A stretch of DNA of 32,577 nt from JAEUMY01 sp031394355 (GTDB lineage: Bacteria; Pseudomonadota; Gammaproteobacteria; Burkholderiales; Usitatibacteraceae), in assembly GCA_031394355.1 (NCBI GenBank), contig JANNSU010000049.1:1-32577 (forward strand), read 5' to 3'. Shown piece after piece: positions 7,876 to 13,590 of the stretch; position 1 is the stretch's first letter, and every line of letters begins with the position of its first letter. A program made the translations under genes and the position numbers. The notes beneath the pieces are model-generated. The model did not search any database. It worked only from the letters and a program-made list of their open reading frames with translations, and had not been told where the DNA came from.

Positions 7876-8952
7876 ATGCTGCGCGCGAAGCGCCCCGGCG
7901 GCCCGAGACGGAAGCCGCCTGACATCCCCGACAATGCGATGGGCTGGGCCTTGATGGACTTCCTGGCCTGGTCGGAGATCACCGGCTGCACCGAAGCCAC
8001 CATCCAGACCCGGAAGCAATCGCTCATCGTCTTCGTGCGCTGGGCCGAAGAGAGAAGCCTGGCGCGCCCGCAGGACATCACGCTTCCGATCCTGGAACGC
8101 TATCAGCGCTACTTGTTCCACTACCGCAAATCGAATGGCGAACCCTTGGGCTACATCAGCCAACGCTCCCGCCTCACGCCGGTGAAGACCTTCTTCCAGT
8201 GGCTGACGAGAAGCCGCTATCTGCTCACCAACCCCGCCAGTGAATTGCAGCTTCCCCGGCCACCCAAGAAACTCCCGCATCACGTCCTCACCTACGGCGA
8301 AGTGGAAGCGATCCTCGCGCAGCCGGACGTGACCACGCCGACGGGCCTGCGTGATCGCGCGATGCTGGAGCTGCTGTACTCCACAGGGGTCAGGCGCATG
8401 GAACTCACGCGCCTGAAATGCTACGACGTGGACACGGTCGCCGGCAGCGTCTTCGTGCGCGAAGGCAAAGGACGCAAGGACCGCATGATCCCGATCGGTG
8501 AACGCGCCTCGGCGTGGCTCTTCCGTTACCTGACCGATGTGCGCCCGCGTCTGGTGATGGAGCCTGATCCCGGCTATCTCTTCCTGGCCGACTACGGCGA
8601 GCCGATCAACCTGAATGCGGCGGGTCTCATCACCCGCCGCTACATCGAGAAGGCCGACTTCACCTTCCCCGGCGCCTGTCATCTCTTCCGCCATGCCATG
8701 GCCACACACATGCTGGAGAACGGGGCCGACATCCGCTACATCCAGGCCATGCTGGGGCATTCCAAGCTGACGACGACCGAGATCTACACCCAGGTGTCGA
8801 TACTGAAGCTGAAGGAGATCCACACCGCGACCCATCCGGCGCGATTGGAGCGCGTTGCAGGCGCGAGCGTGGTGGCGGATGAAGCAACCCACACGGACGA
8901 ACGCGCGAGGCTCCTGATCGCGTTGCAGGCGGAAGCGGTCGAGGACGTCTGA
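7876..8952 (+). CDS. Tyrosine recombinase (XerC/D-like integrase)
   Basis: A 358-residue site-specific recombinase. The N-terminal SAM-like core-binding domain covers about residues 20-125. The catalytic domain has Arg173 in TGVRRMEL, the lysine hairpin GKGRKDR near 198-204, the box HLFRH with His269 and Arg272, His295 in MLGHS, and the nucleophile Tyr304 in TTTEIYTQ. All expected catalytic residues are present, so it should be active. GCGGAG at 7861-7866 serves the ATG at 7876, six bases after the primase stop, so primase and recombinase form one operon. The neighbourhood (repressor, primase-helicase, integrase, hairpin-rich flank) identifies it as the integrase of a small mobile element rather than the housekeeping Xer protein. 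Confidence 0.92.
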   Translation: MLRAKRPGGPRRKPPDIPDNAMGWALMDFLAWSEITGCTEATIQTRKQSLIVFVRWAEERSLARPQDITLPILERYQRYLFHYRKSNGEPLGYISQRSRLTPVKTFFQWLTRSRYLLTNPASELQLPRPPKKLPHHVLTYGEVEAILAQPDVTTPTGLRDRAMLELLYSTGVRRMELTRLKCYDVDTVAGSVFVREGKGRKDRMIPIGERASAWLFRYLTDVRPRLVMEPDPGYLFLADYGEPINLNAAGLITRRYIEKADFTFPGACHLFRHAMATHMLENGADIRYIQAMLGHSKLTTTEIYTQVSILKLKEIHTATHPARLERVAGASVVADEATHTDERARLLIALQAEAVEDV

Positions 8953-9024
8953 CCGCCTGTCACGCGGCTTGCAGGGTGTGCGTCGGAAACGAGTCAGGGC
9001 ACAGCAAGCCGCGCGCCAGGCTAG

Positions 9025-9255
9025 GGTGTCGCGAATGCGGACACCGCGACTTCGACGAGCATCAAAGCGAAGTCAGGGTGGGCCAGCTGCGCTCGCCCGG
9101 CGAACGAAAGCCGGGGGTAAGCGGGCTGTGGCCCGCTCAACATAACGCAGGGCAATTAGGCGTGGCAAAGAGCGCCACGCCCAATCGGCGTTATGTCTGG
9201 CGCCCCCGGCTCTACTGCGGGTCAGGGTGCTCGTGTGCTCACGCACACCAGCACC
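9025..9255. other. Hairpin cluster downstream of the recombinase gene
   Basis: Six successive inverted repeats lie in 231 bases. They are GGTGTC/GACACC (9025-9045), GACTTCG/CGAAGTC (9048-9074), CCCGGC/GCCGGG (9096-9115), AGCGGGC/GCCCGCT (9120-9137), the attC-like fold (9140-9196) and GGTGCT/AGCACC (9226-9255). No credible gene is seen. Such a run of stems next to an integrase gene suggests folded recombination, transfer or replication-origin DNA; the function is not established. Confidence 0.6.
9140..9196. other. attC-like imperfect palindrome
   Basis: The outer arms ACATAACGC and GCGTTATGT are perfectly complementary. Inner arms GGCGTGGC and GCCACGCC close on an AAAGAGC loop. Between them, AGGGCAATTA faces CAATCG, leaving unpaired bases on one side. 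A 57-base fold with outer and inner stems and extrahelical bases resembles a short integron attC site ending in GTTATGT. GTTATGT departs from the GTTRRRY rule at one base, and no integron integrase is in view. Confidence 0.35.
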
Positions 9256-9563
9256 GTTGCACGTTTCTCCCCGCCCGCCCGCGCGGCCCTGCATGGGGCC
9301 GCTTCCCGCCGCCCCCAGGGGCTCCCTTCCTGCCTACCGCCTACGGCCTGGCCTCCGCGCGCTGTCGCGCGCACGGCCCCCCAACATCGACCCAGCGGCT
9401 AAGGGAAACCCCGCTTGCGCAAATGCAGATCGACGGCCAAACTCGCGTCTAGGCAAAAAATTTAATTCTGTGGGGGTGTGTCTTCGTTTTAGCTGCTGCA
9501 ACTGCCGGATTCGCATCAGGAAAGTACCCATCGGTACGACGGAATCGTGTCGGGGCAAATTGT
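9256..9563. other. Spacer without a recognisable gene
   Basis: A GC-rich, CCCGCC-laden stretch to about 9450, then an AT-rich patch (AAAAAATTTAATT) and the start of cassette 4 homology at 9564. Open frames here have repetitive Pro/Arg/Ala composition and no ribosome sites. The only marked signal is the inverted TTAGCCGCTG copy at 9393-9402. This is the likely right edge of the mobile element. Confidence 0.5.
9393..9402 (-). repeat. TTAGCCGCTG motif, copy 5 (inverted)
   Basis: CAGCGGCTAA, the exact reverse complement of the copy at 3313. The outermost copies, near the two sides of the element, are therefore in opposite orientation. Confidence 0.5.
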
Positions 9564-10301
9564 TATGCCGATCATCTGGGCACGCCGAGAGCCATCACCA
9601 GACCTTCGGATAATGCGCTGGTGTGGAAGTGGGATGCGGTTGAGCCATTCGGGAACAACCCTGCCAACGAGAATCCGAGCGGACTTGGTACGTTCCAGAT
9701 GAATCTACGACACCCTGGGCAGTACTACGACCAGGAGGTCAACACTTTCTACAACTATCATCGTGATTACGACCCAGTTACCGGGCGATACAGGCAAGCT
9801 GATCCAATTGGGCTTGAAGGCGGTTTAAATACATATGGATACGCGGGAGCTCAGCCTTTGAGGTTTGTAGATCCTGAAGGGCTGAACTTTGCAGCTGAAA
9901 TGGCACCCGGTGGCGATGTGCCGGGGGATTTTCCACCACGGCCACTTAGCGATGCTGCGAAAGCAAATGTCTGTTTTCTTCTAAGGGCCTGCAGATACGA
10001 TACTAAGTGCGCCTACTGGGCCGCGAACTTTTATCGAAAAGATGATTCCGGAAGAGGTGATGGACGCAATAACTGGCACAACCCGGAGCTCCGTCAATCC
10101 GAAAACTTCCTGTTGACAGCCGCCTATCCTGGCTGGAAGTCGAGTGCCCCTGCAGTTTATGGTTGGCAGTTTCAAAAGCTAATACCCGGAAAGAAAACTA
10201 CGAAGTTCTCGATGGATGCGCTCATTGCAGGGATGGGCGGCGTGTACCGTCAGGACTGGAAGCCACACGATTGGCAAAGGTGGTGTGATGATTGCAATTA
10301 G
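9564..10301 (+). CDS. Orphan Rhs cassette 4, unknown tip, no start codon
   Basis: The Rhs core homology begins YADHLGTPRAITRPSDNALVWKWDAVEPFGNN and runs to VDPEGL. The frame is open back to a stop at 9450-9452 but has no ATG; the first GTG is internal at 9621. It is therefore an orphan tip awaiting recombination. The tip is about 137 residues, with DTKCAYWAANFYRK, NNWHNPELRQSENFLLTAAYPG, TTKFSMDALIAGMGGVYRQ and a C-terminal His/Trp/Cys patch (HDWQRWCDDCN). I do not recognise the family. An enzymatic role for the conserved-looking Asn/His/Glu stretch is possible but unproven. A 68-base stretch of its core (9690-9757) is identical to cassette 1. Confidence 0.65.
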   Translation, partial: YADHLGTPRAITRPSDNALVWKWDAVEPFGNNPANENPSGLGTFQMNLRHPGQYYDQEVNTFYNYHRDYDPVTGRYRQADPIGLEGGLNTYGYAGAQPLRFVDPEGLNFAAEMAPGGDVPGDFPPRPLSDAAKANVCFLLRACRYDTKCAYWAANFYRKDDSGRGDGRNNWHNPELRQSENFLLTAAYPGWKSSAPAVYGWQFQKLIPGKKTTKFSMDALIAGMGGVYRQDWKPHDWQRWCDDCN

Positions 10302-10680
10302 TCGAAGGATTGCGATTGCACTCTATTGGGGACTAAGCGGCTTGGCTGCAATTGCTTTGTTAGTTCTCCCTGATGTGCTAGTCCCATTGTGGGACTCAAA
10401 ATTGATTGTCTTCATCCTGATACTGTTGGCCTGTGGTGCTTTGGGAGTGGCTACACAGGTCAAACTACTGATGAGTTTAGGTAAGGCGGGTAGCTGGTTA
10501 ATGTTGATCTACTTAGTGGTTACAGCTATTCCTGATCACGAGTACTTTAGGGAACATAGTTTGCCCTACCCTAGTATTGCTTACCTACTGACTGCTTTTG
10601 CCGTGCTGGCGCTCATTCCGGTAGGACTGCTGGTACTTCATCGGAGCTTAAGCGCGCAAGTTGGATCGAAAGACAAATAG
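10288..10680 (+). CDS. Putative polytopic membrane immunity protein of Rhs cassette 4
   Basis: A 130-residue membrane protein. The start MIAISRRIAIALYW at 10288 is favoured because AAGG at 10277-10280 lies seven bases upstream; a longer frame from 10216 would run inside the tip gene. Four hydrophobic segments are visible: IALYWGLSGLAAIALLVL, LIVFILILLACGALGVA, SWLMLIYLVVTAI and AYLLTAFAVLALIPVGLLVL. It overlaps the cassette 4 stop by 14 bases, implying coupled translation. Position and topology point to immunity against an envelope-acting tip; the family is unrecognised. Its stop codon is followed within two bases by cassette 5 homology. Confidence 0.65.
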   Translation: MIAISRRIAIALYWGLSGLAAIALLVLPDVLVPLWDSKLIVFILILLACGALGVATQVKLLMSLGKAGSWLMLIYLVVTAIPDHEYFREHSLPYPSIAYLLTAFAVLALIPVGLLVLHRSLSAQVGSKDK

Positions 10681-10682
10681 TT

Positions 10683-11129
10683 CATGCCGATCATCTCGGT
10701 TCACCGCGCGCAATAACACGACCCAGCGATAATCAAGTTGTTTGGAAGTGGGACAACGTCGAGCCGCATGGCAACAATGCGACGAATCAGAACCCTTCTG
10801 GCCTTGGCGAGTTCGTCTACAACAACCGGCTCGATGGGACGTACTTCGATGCCGAGACCAATACGCTGCACAACGGTCGGCGCACGCTTGACGCAGGCTT
10901 AGGCCGCTATCTTCAGAGCGATCCGATCGGGCTCGCTGGCGGGATCAACACTTACCTGCATGTCAACGCGAACCCATTGAAGTTCACAGACCCTACCGGG
11001 GAAAATCCCGCCGCTGCTGTGCGTGGTGCGTGGTGGGCAGGCGGCAGAATTGGTGCCGGGATTAATGCCGGCATTCAGGCCGGGACCGGAATGAATCGCC
11101 CCGGGTTTCGCGGAGGCTCCAGAATTTGA
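10683..11129 (+). pseudogene. Orphan Rhs cassette 5, truncated tip and no immunity gene
   Basis: A 148-codon open frame without a start codon reads HADHLGSPRAITRPSDNQVVWKWDNVEPHGNN and later RTLDAGLGRYLQSDPIGL and DPTGENPAA. Its core is the most diverged of the six (LDGTYFDAETNTLHNGRR replaces the HPGQYYD type). Only about 37 residues follow the core, a Gly/Ala-rich linker (WWAGGRIGAGINAGIQAGTG) ending GGSRI. No toxin domain or immunity gene follows; the RAYT inverted repeat starts eight bases after the stop. The tip was probably lost when the RAYT element inserted or by an earlier deletion. Confidence 0.65.
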
Positions 11130-11136
11130 GAACATG

Positions 11137-11160
11137 CAATAAATGGGGTCAGACACCATT
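11137..11160 (+). repeat. Left inverted repeat of RAYT unit 1
   Basis: A 24-base repeat containing GGGGTCAGACACCATT, perfectly complementary to 11903-11926. It contains the GGGGTCAG core also found beside the second RAYT gene. Confidence 0.9.
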
Positions 11161-11203
11161 TAATCCATGCTAGCATCGGTCTTCCCTCACCCAAAGACCA
11201 CCC

Positions 11204-11914
11204 ATGGCCCGCCTCCCCCGCTACGTCATCCCCGGCCAGCCGCAGCACATCATCCAGCGCGGCAACAGCCGGCAGGTCATCTTTGGCGCTGATGCAGACT
11301 ATCAATTCTTCCGCGACTCGCTGGTCGAGGCCGCAGGCAGGTTCGGCCTCGCTATTCACGCCTACGTCTGGATGACCAACCACATCCACCTGCTGGCAAC
11401 CCCCACCCATACCGACAGCATCAGCAAGACCTTCCAGTCTGCCGGCCGCAAGTACGTGCAGTACTTCAACCACACCTACCGGCGTAGCGGCACGCTCTGG
11501 GAAGGGCGCTACCGGGCCACTGTGGTCGACAGCGAACGCTACATGCTGAGCCTAATGCGGTACATCGAACTCAACCCTGTTCGCGCTGGCATGGTGGGGC
11601 ATCCCCGTGACTATCCATGGTCCAGCCACCGACGCTATGCTTACGGCCAAAGCAGCCCAAACCTGAACTGGCTGATTGAACCTGACCAGTATTTGCACCT
11701 GGATCGGCGCGACGACGTGAGGCAGGCTGGGTATCGCGATCTGTTCAAGTCCGACATTGATCCAGATGATCTGGCTGCGATTCGGGATTCAACACACAAG
11801 GGGTGGGCGCTGGGAGATGAGAGATTCAAAGCGCTGATTGAAGGTCTCGGCGAGAGGCGGGCAGCGCCAGCAGCAAGGGGAAGGCCAAGAAAGCAGGTGG
11901 AAAATGGTGTCTGA
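11204..11914 (+). CDS. REP-associated Y1 (HUH) transposase, RAYT 1
   Basis: A 236-residue Y1-type single-strand transposase of the RAYT/TnpA-REP family. The HUH metal-binding motif is His60-Ile-His62 in MTNHIHLL. The likely nucleophile is Tyr84 in SAGRKYVQYFNH. The family signature GTLWEGRYRATVVDSERYMLSLMRYIELNPVRAGMV is intact, and the length is normal. RAYT proteins cut and join single-stranded DNA at REP-type hairpins. The stop codon lies inside the right inverted repeat, so the repeat forms the last codons. A short palindrome, ATGCTAGCAT (11167-11176), precedes the gene. Confidence 0.92.
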   Translation: MARLPRYVIPGQPQHIIQRGNSRQVIFGADADYQFFRDSLVEAAGRFGLAIHAYVWMTNHIHLLATPTHTDSISKTFQSAGRKYVQYFNHTYRRSGTLWEGRYRATVVDSERYMLSLMRYIELNPVRAGMVGHPRDYPWSSHRRYAYGQSSPNLNWLIEPDQYLHLDRRDDVRQAGYRDLFKSDIDPDDLAAIRDSTHKGWALGDERFKALIEGLGERRAAPAARGRPRKQVENGV

Positions 11915-11926
11915 CCCCATTTATTG
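11903..11926 (-). repeat. Right inverted repeat of RAYT unit 1
   Basis: The exact complement of 11137-11160. It contains the TGA stop of the transposase (11912-11914) and, in another frame, an ATG at 11904 that opens into Rhs cassette 6. Confidence 0.9.
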
Positions 11927-12632
11927 TTTGATCACGCGGCCTTCTGATAATGCGCTGGTTTGGAAGTGGGATGCGGTCGAGCCCTTCGGCAACAACCCGG
12001 CGAACGAGAATCCGAGTGGGCTGGGAGTGTTCCAGATGAATCTACGACACCCTGGGCAATACTACGACCAGGAGGTCAACACTTTCTACAACTACAATCG
12101 GGACTACGACCCGGCCACTGGGCGGTACAGGCAGAGTGATCCGATTGGACTGAGGGGCGGGTTCAATACCTATGTATATGCTCGAAGCACGCCCACAACT
12201 TTAGTTGACCCTAATGGGCTTAAACCTGGGGACAAATTTGAATCAGAGTCGCTTGCAGCATTTGACGCCCTTTTCTATTTTATGGGACTGGAACGCGTGA
12301 ACTTCATTGAATACGCATCGGTAATCTACCGTACAGAGGATTGCGAGTATTCATACACTGAGCCGCTAACTGACTTCCTTCCTAGGAGCGTTAGGGTTCG
12401 CTATCAAACTTCGGAAATTCCAGAGGGTGCATCAATATCGGCGGATATTCACAATCATCCAAGAAATTCCTTGTTGCCTGGGGAGACAGGAATGTATTTC
12501 TCTAAGAATCCAGACATAAGTGGTTTAGACGCTGATGGTCGAACTGGCTACCTGATTACTCCAAACTGGATGCTCGTTTCCTATAAGCCGTTGAAGACAA
12601 AACCACTAAAACCATGCGTGTGCAAACCATGA
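11904..12632 (+). CDS. Rhs cassette 6 with DUF4329/JAMM-like metallopeptidase tip
   Basis: A 242-residue protein. An ATG inside the RAYT right repeat, with AGGTGG at 11895-11900 just upstream, opens MVSDPIYCLITRPSDNALVWKW and continues in the Rhs core frame through RYRQSDPIGL to VDPNGL. This cassette may therefore be expressed, unlike its neighbours. The tip of about 136 residues has EYASVIYRTEDCEYSYTEP, then ADIHNHP and, further on, ISGLD. His-x-His-Pro followed by Ser-x2-Asp is the JAMM/MPN metal-binding layout, and the whole matches my memory of DUF4329 domains at Rhs C-termini. A zinc peptidase or amidase activity is inferred. The stop overlaps an ATG of the following gene (ATGA at 12629). 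Confidence 0.75.
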   Translation: MVSDPIYCLITRPSDNALVWKWDAVEPFGNNPANENPSGLGVFQMNLRHPGQYYDQEVNTFYNYNRDYDPATGRYRQSDPIGLRGGFNTYVYARSTPTTLVDPNGLKPGDKFESESLAAFDALFYFMGLERVNFIEYASVIYRTEDCEYSYTEPLTDFLPRSVRVRYQTSEIPEGASISADIHNHPRNSLLPGETGMYFSKNPDISGLDADGRTGYLITPNWMLVSYKPLKTKPLKPCVCKP

Positions 12633-12649
12633 ACCAACGAGGCCTTGCA

Positions 12650-13057
12650 ATGGGCCATCTTGCGATATTGATCTTTGCAAGTATTCAAAATGTGGCGTGC
12701 GCCACCGCGAAAGCGCCAGTCTTAATTTCAAAAGAAAGAGCCGTTGAAGTTGCAATGACGCGACTGAAGACGGTAGCGGTGTGTGTTGATAGCGTAAAGA
12801 GTCAGGAAGCTGTCTTCTTTCTGACAGGAAGAGAGTTTCGCGAATCATTTAGTCGGCGAGGCGAGGATGCTGGGGAAGATCTAGTTAAGTTGGATCGACC
12901 ATATTGGTCTGTCTTGATTGAGTTTAGGACTCGAGCAGGCAGACCGCTGCTGGTGGGGACCACAGTTGATGCGATTTCTGGACAAGCGCTAGAGCCGCCT
13001 ACCGACCCTATGCCATCGCTCTGTTTGCAACAAAAGCGCGACAAATACAAATTCTGA
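12650..13057 (+). CDS. Putative exported immunity protein of Rhs cassette 6
   Basis: A 135-residue protein. The start MGHLAILIFASIQNVACATA at 12650 has GAGG about seven bases upstream and gives a short signal peptide. ATGs at 12614 and 12629 overlap the tip gene, and the latter makes an ATGA junction, so a longer form beginning MNQRGLAM is possible. The mature part has ISKERAVEVAMTRLK and a beta-type region, PYWSVLIEFRTRAGRPLLVGTTVDAISGQ, resembling PepSY-like small domains, though this is not certain. Position after the JAMM-like tip and export signal suggest a periplasmic immunity protein. Confidence 0.65.
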   Translation: MGHLAILIFASIQNVACATAKAPVLISKERAVEVAMTRLKTVAVCVDSVKSQEAVFFLTGREFRESFSRRGEDAGEDLVKLDRPYWSVLIEFRTRAGRPLLVGTTVDAISGQALEPPTDPMPSLCLQQKRDKYKF

Positions 13058-13192
13058 ATGGTCAAAGGCACACCAAAGTGGCCACCGATTAACCGTCGGG
13101 GGTGCGGTCCAAACGGCGAAACAAAGTACGCGAGACCGCTATTTCTGACTCTCGATAACACCATTTATCGCACTTCAATAGATTTAAATCAG

Positions 13193-13226
13193 GAAGCCGG
13201 GGTCAAGTCGAAGCCGGGGTCAAGTC
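13193..13226 (+). repeat. Tandem 17-base repeat with GGGGTCA core
   Basis: GAAGCCGGGGTCAAGTC occurs twice head to tail without a gap. The second unit runs into a REP-like sequence (13216-13242). It looks like a RAYT/REP footprint rather than coding sequence. Confidence 0.75.
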
Positions 13227-13242
13227 TAGCTATGTAGCATTT
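13216..13242 (+). repeat. REP-like copy a
   Basis: It matches the repeat at 13545-13571 except at three central positions (GGGGTCA-GTCTAGC then GTAGCATTT), and lies about 330 bases upstream of it in the same orientation. There is no transposase gene directly beside it. Confidence 0.7.
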
Positions 13243-13258
13243 GCCCCTGATAGCTCTT

Positions 13259-13270
13259 GCGAATATTCGC
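13259..13270. repeat. GCGAATATTCGC palindrome, intergenic pair, first
   Basis: An exact copy with T and A flanks, 26 bases from the next one. Confidence 0.9.
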
Positions 13271-13284
13271 ACTAGGCTGTCCCT

Positions 13285-13296
13285 GCGAATATTCGC
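13285..13296. repeat. GCGAATATTCGC palindrome, intergenic pair, second
   Basis: An exact copy in the context CCCTGCGAATATTCGCACT. The same context surrounds the copy at 3238, showing the two flanks are related by duplication. Confidence 0.9.
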
Positions 13297-13336
13297 ACTC
13301 GCCCTGATGTCTTGTAAGTAGAGAAGAAACCCCTCT

Positions 13337-13359
13337 CAACGCCCGCTTTGCGGGCGTTG
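13337..13359. terminator. Terminator hairpin, second copy
   Basis: The same perfect 10-bp stem and TTT loop as 3286-3308, again beside sequence from the end of the XRE gene. On the plus strand, TTCATTT follows. Confidence 0.7.
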
Positions 13360-13394
13360 TTCATTTAGCTGCCGCGTTGCACGGCTGCTTCGAT

Positions 13395-13509
13395 CTATCT
13401 CGCCTGCTGCGCCAGCACCGTATCGATCATGCGGATGACGAACTGCTGCTGGCTGCGTGGTAGCTGGCTGATGCGCTCGATCTGCTGCTGAAGCTTCGGT
13501 GCCGGCCCG
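13395..13509 (-). pseudogene. Remnant of a second XRE repressor gene
   Basis: The last 38 codons only, reading GPAPKLQQQIERISQLPRSQQQ and ending FVIRMIDTVLAQQAR before a TAG at 13395-13397. This closely matches the end of the intact repressor at 4318. The helix-turn-helix part is gone; homology ends at 13509, where an A-rich, GGGGTCA-bearing RAYT flank begins. In this copy the terminator lies directly beside the repressor end, without the 305-residue gene. It is a decayed left end of a sister element, cut off by the RAYT unit. Confidence 0.8.
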
Positions 13510-13544
13510 TGAAAAAAGTGAAAAAAGGGGTCAAAAGGAAAAAA

Positions 13545-13581
13545 GGGGTCAGGTCTAGCAAAGTAGCATTTCCGATGCTAC
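13545..13581 (+). repeat. REP-like copy b with hairpin, upstream of RAYT 2
   Basis: GGGGTCAGGTCTAGC is followed by the perfect stem GTAGCAT, loop TTCCG, ATGCTAC (13563-13581). The GTAG at the stem base recalls the tetranucleotide recognised by RAYT proteins. Another GGGGTCA lies at 13527-13533 in an A-rich direct repeat. Confidence 0.75.
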
Positions 13582-13590
13582 CATCGCGCC

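Larger units (their letters stand above)
11137..11926 (+). mobile_element. RAYT (Y1 transposase) unit with terminal inverted repeats
   Basis: A 790-base unit bounded by perfect 24-base inverted repeats, enclosing one Y1 transposase gene. It separates the tip-less cassette 5 from cassette 6, whose homology begins right after the right repeat at ITRPSDN. Cassette 6 therefore lacks the ADHLGTPRA codons that every other cassette has. Confidence 0.75.

Noticed and set aside
1326..9570. GTTATGC at the starts of cassettes 2 and 4 as integron recombination sites
   Set aside because: Cassettes 3 and 5 have TTAATGC and GTTCATGC at the same point. The shared part simply encodes the Rhs residues ADHLG, and no folded arms accompany it.
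9193..9613. Overlapping open frames in the GC-rich spacer after the recombinase gene
   Set aside because: All are Pro/Arg/Ala-rich, lack ribosome sites and span the hairpin region or the start of cassette 4.
13058..13237. A 59-codon open frame starting directly after immunity gene 6
   Set aside because: Its last third is formed by the tandem 17-base repeat and REP sequence, it has no ribosome site, and its composition resembles no known protein.
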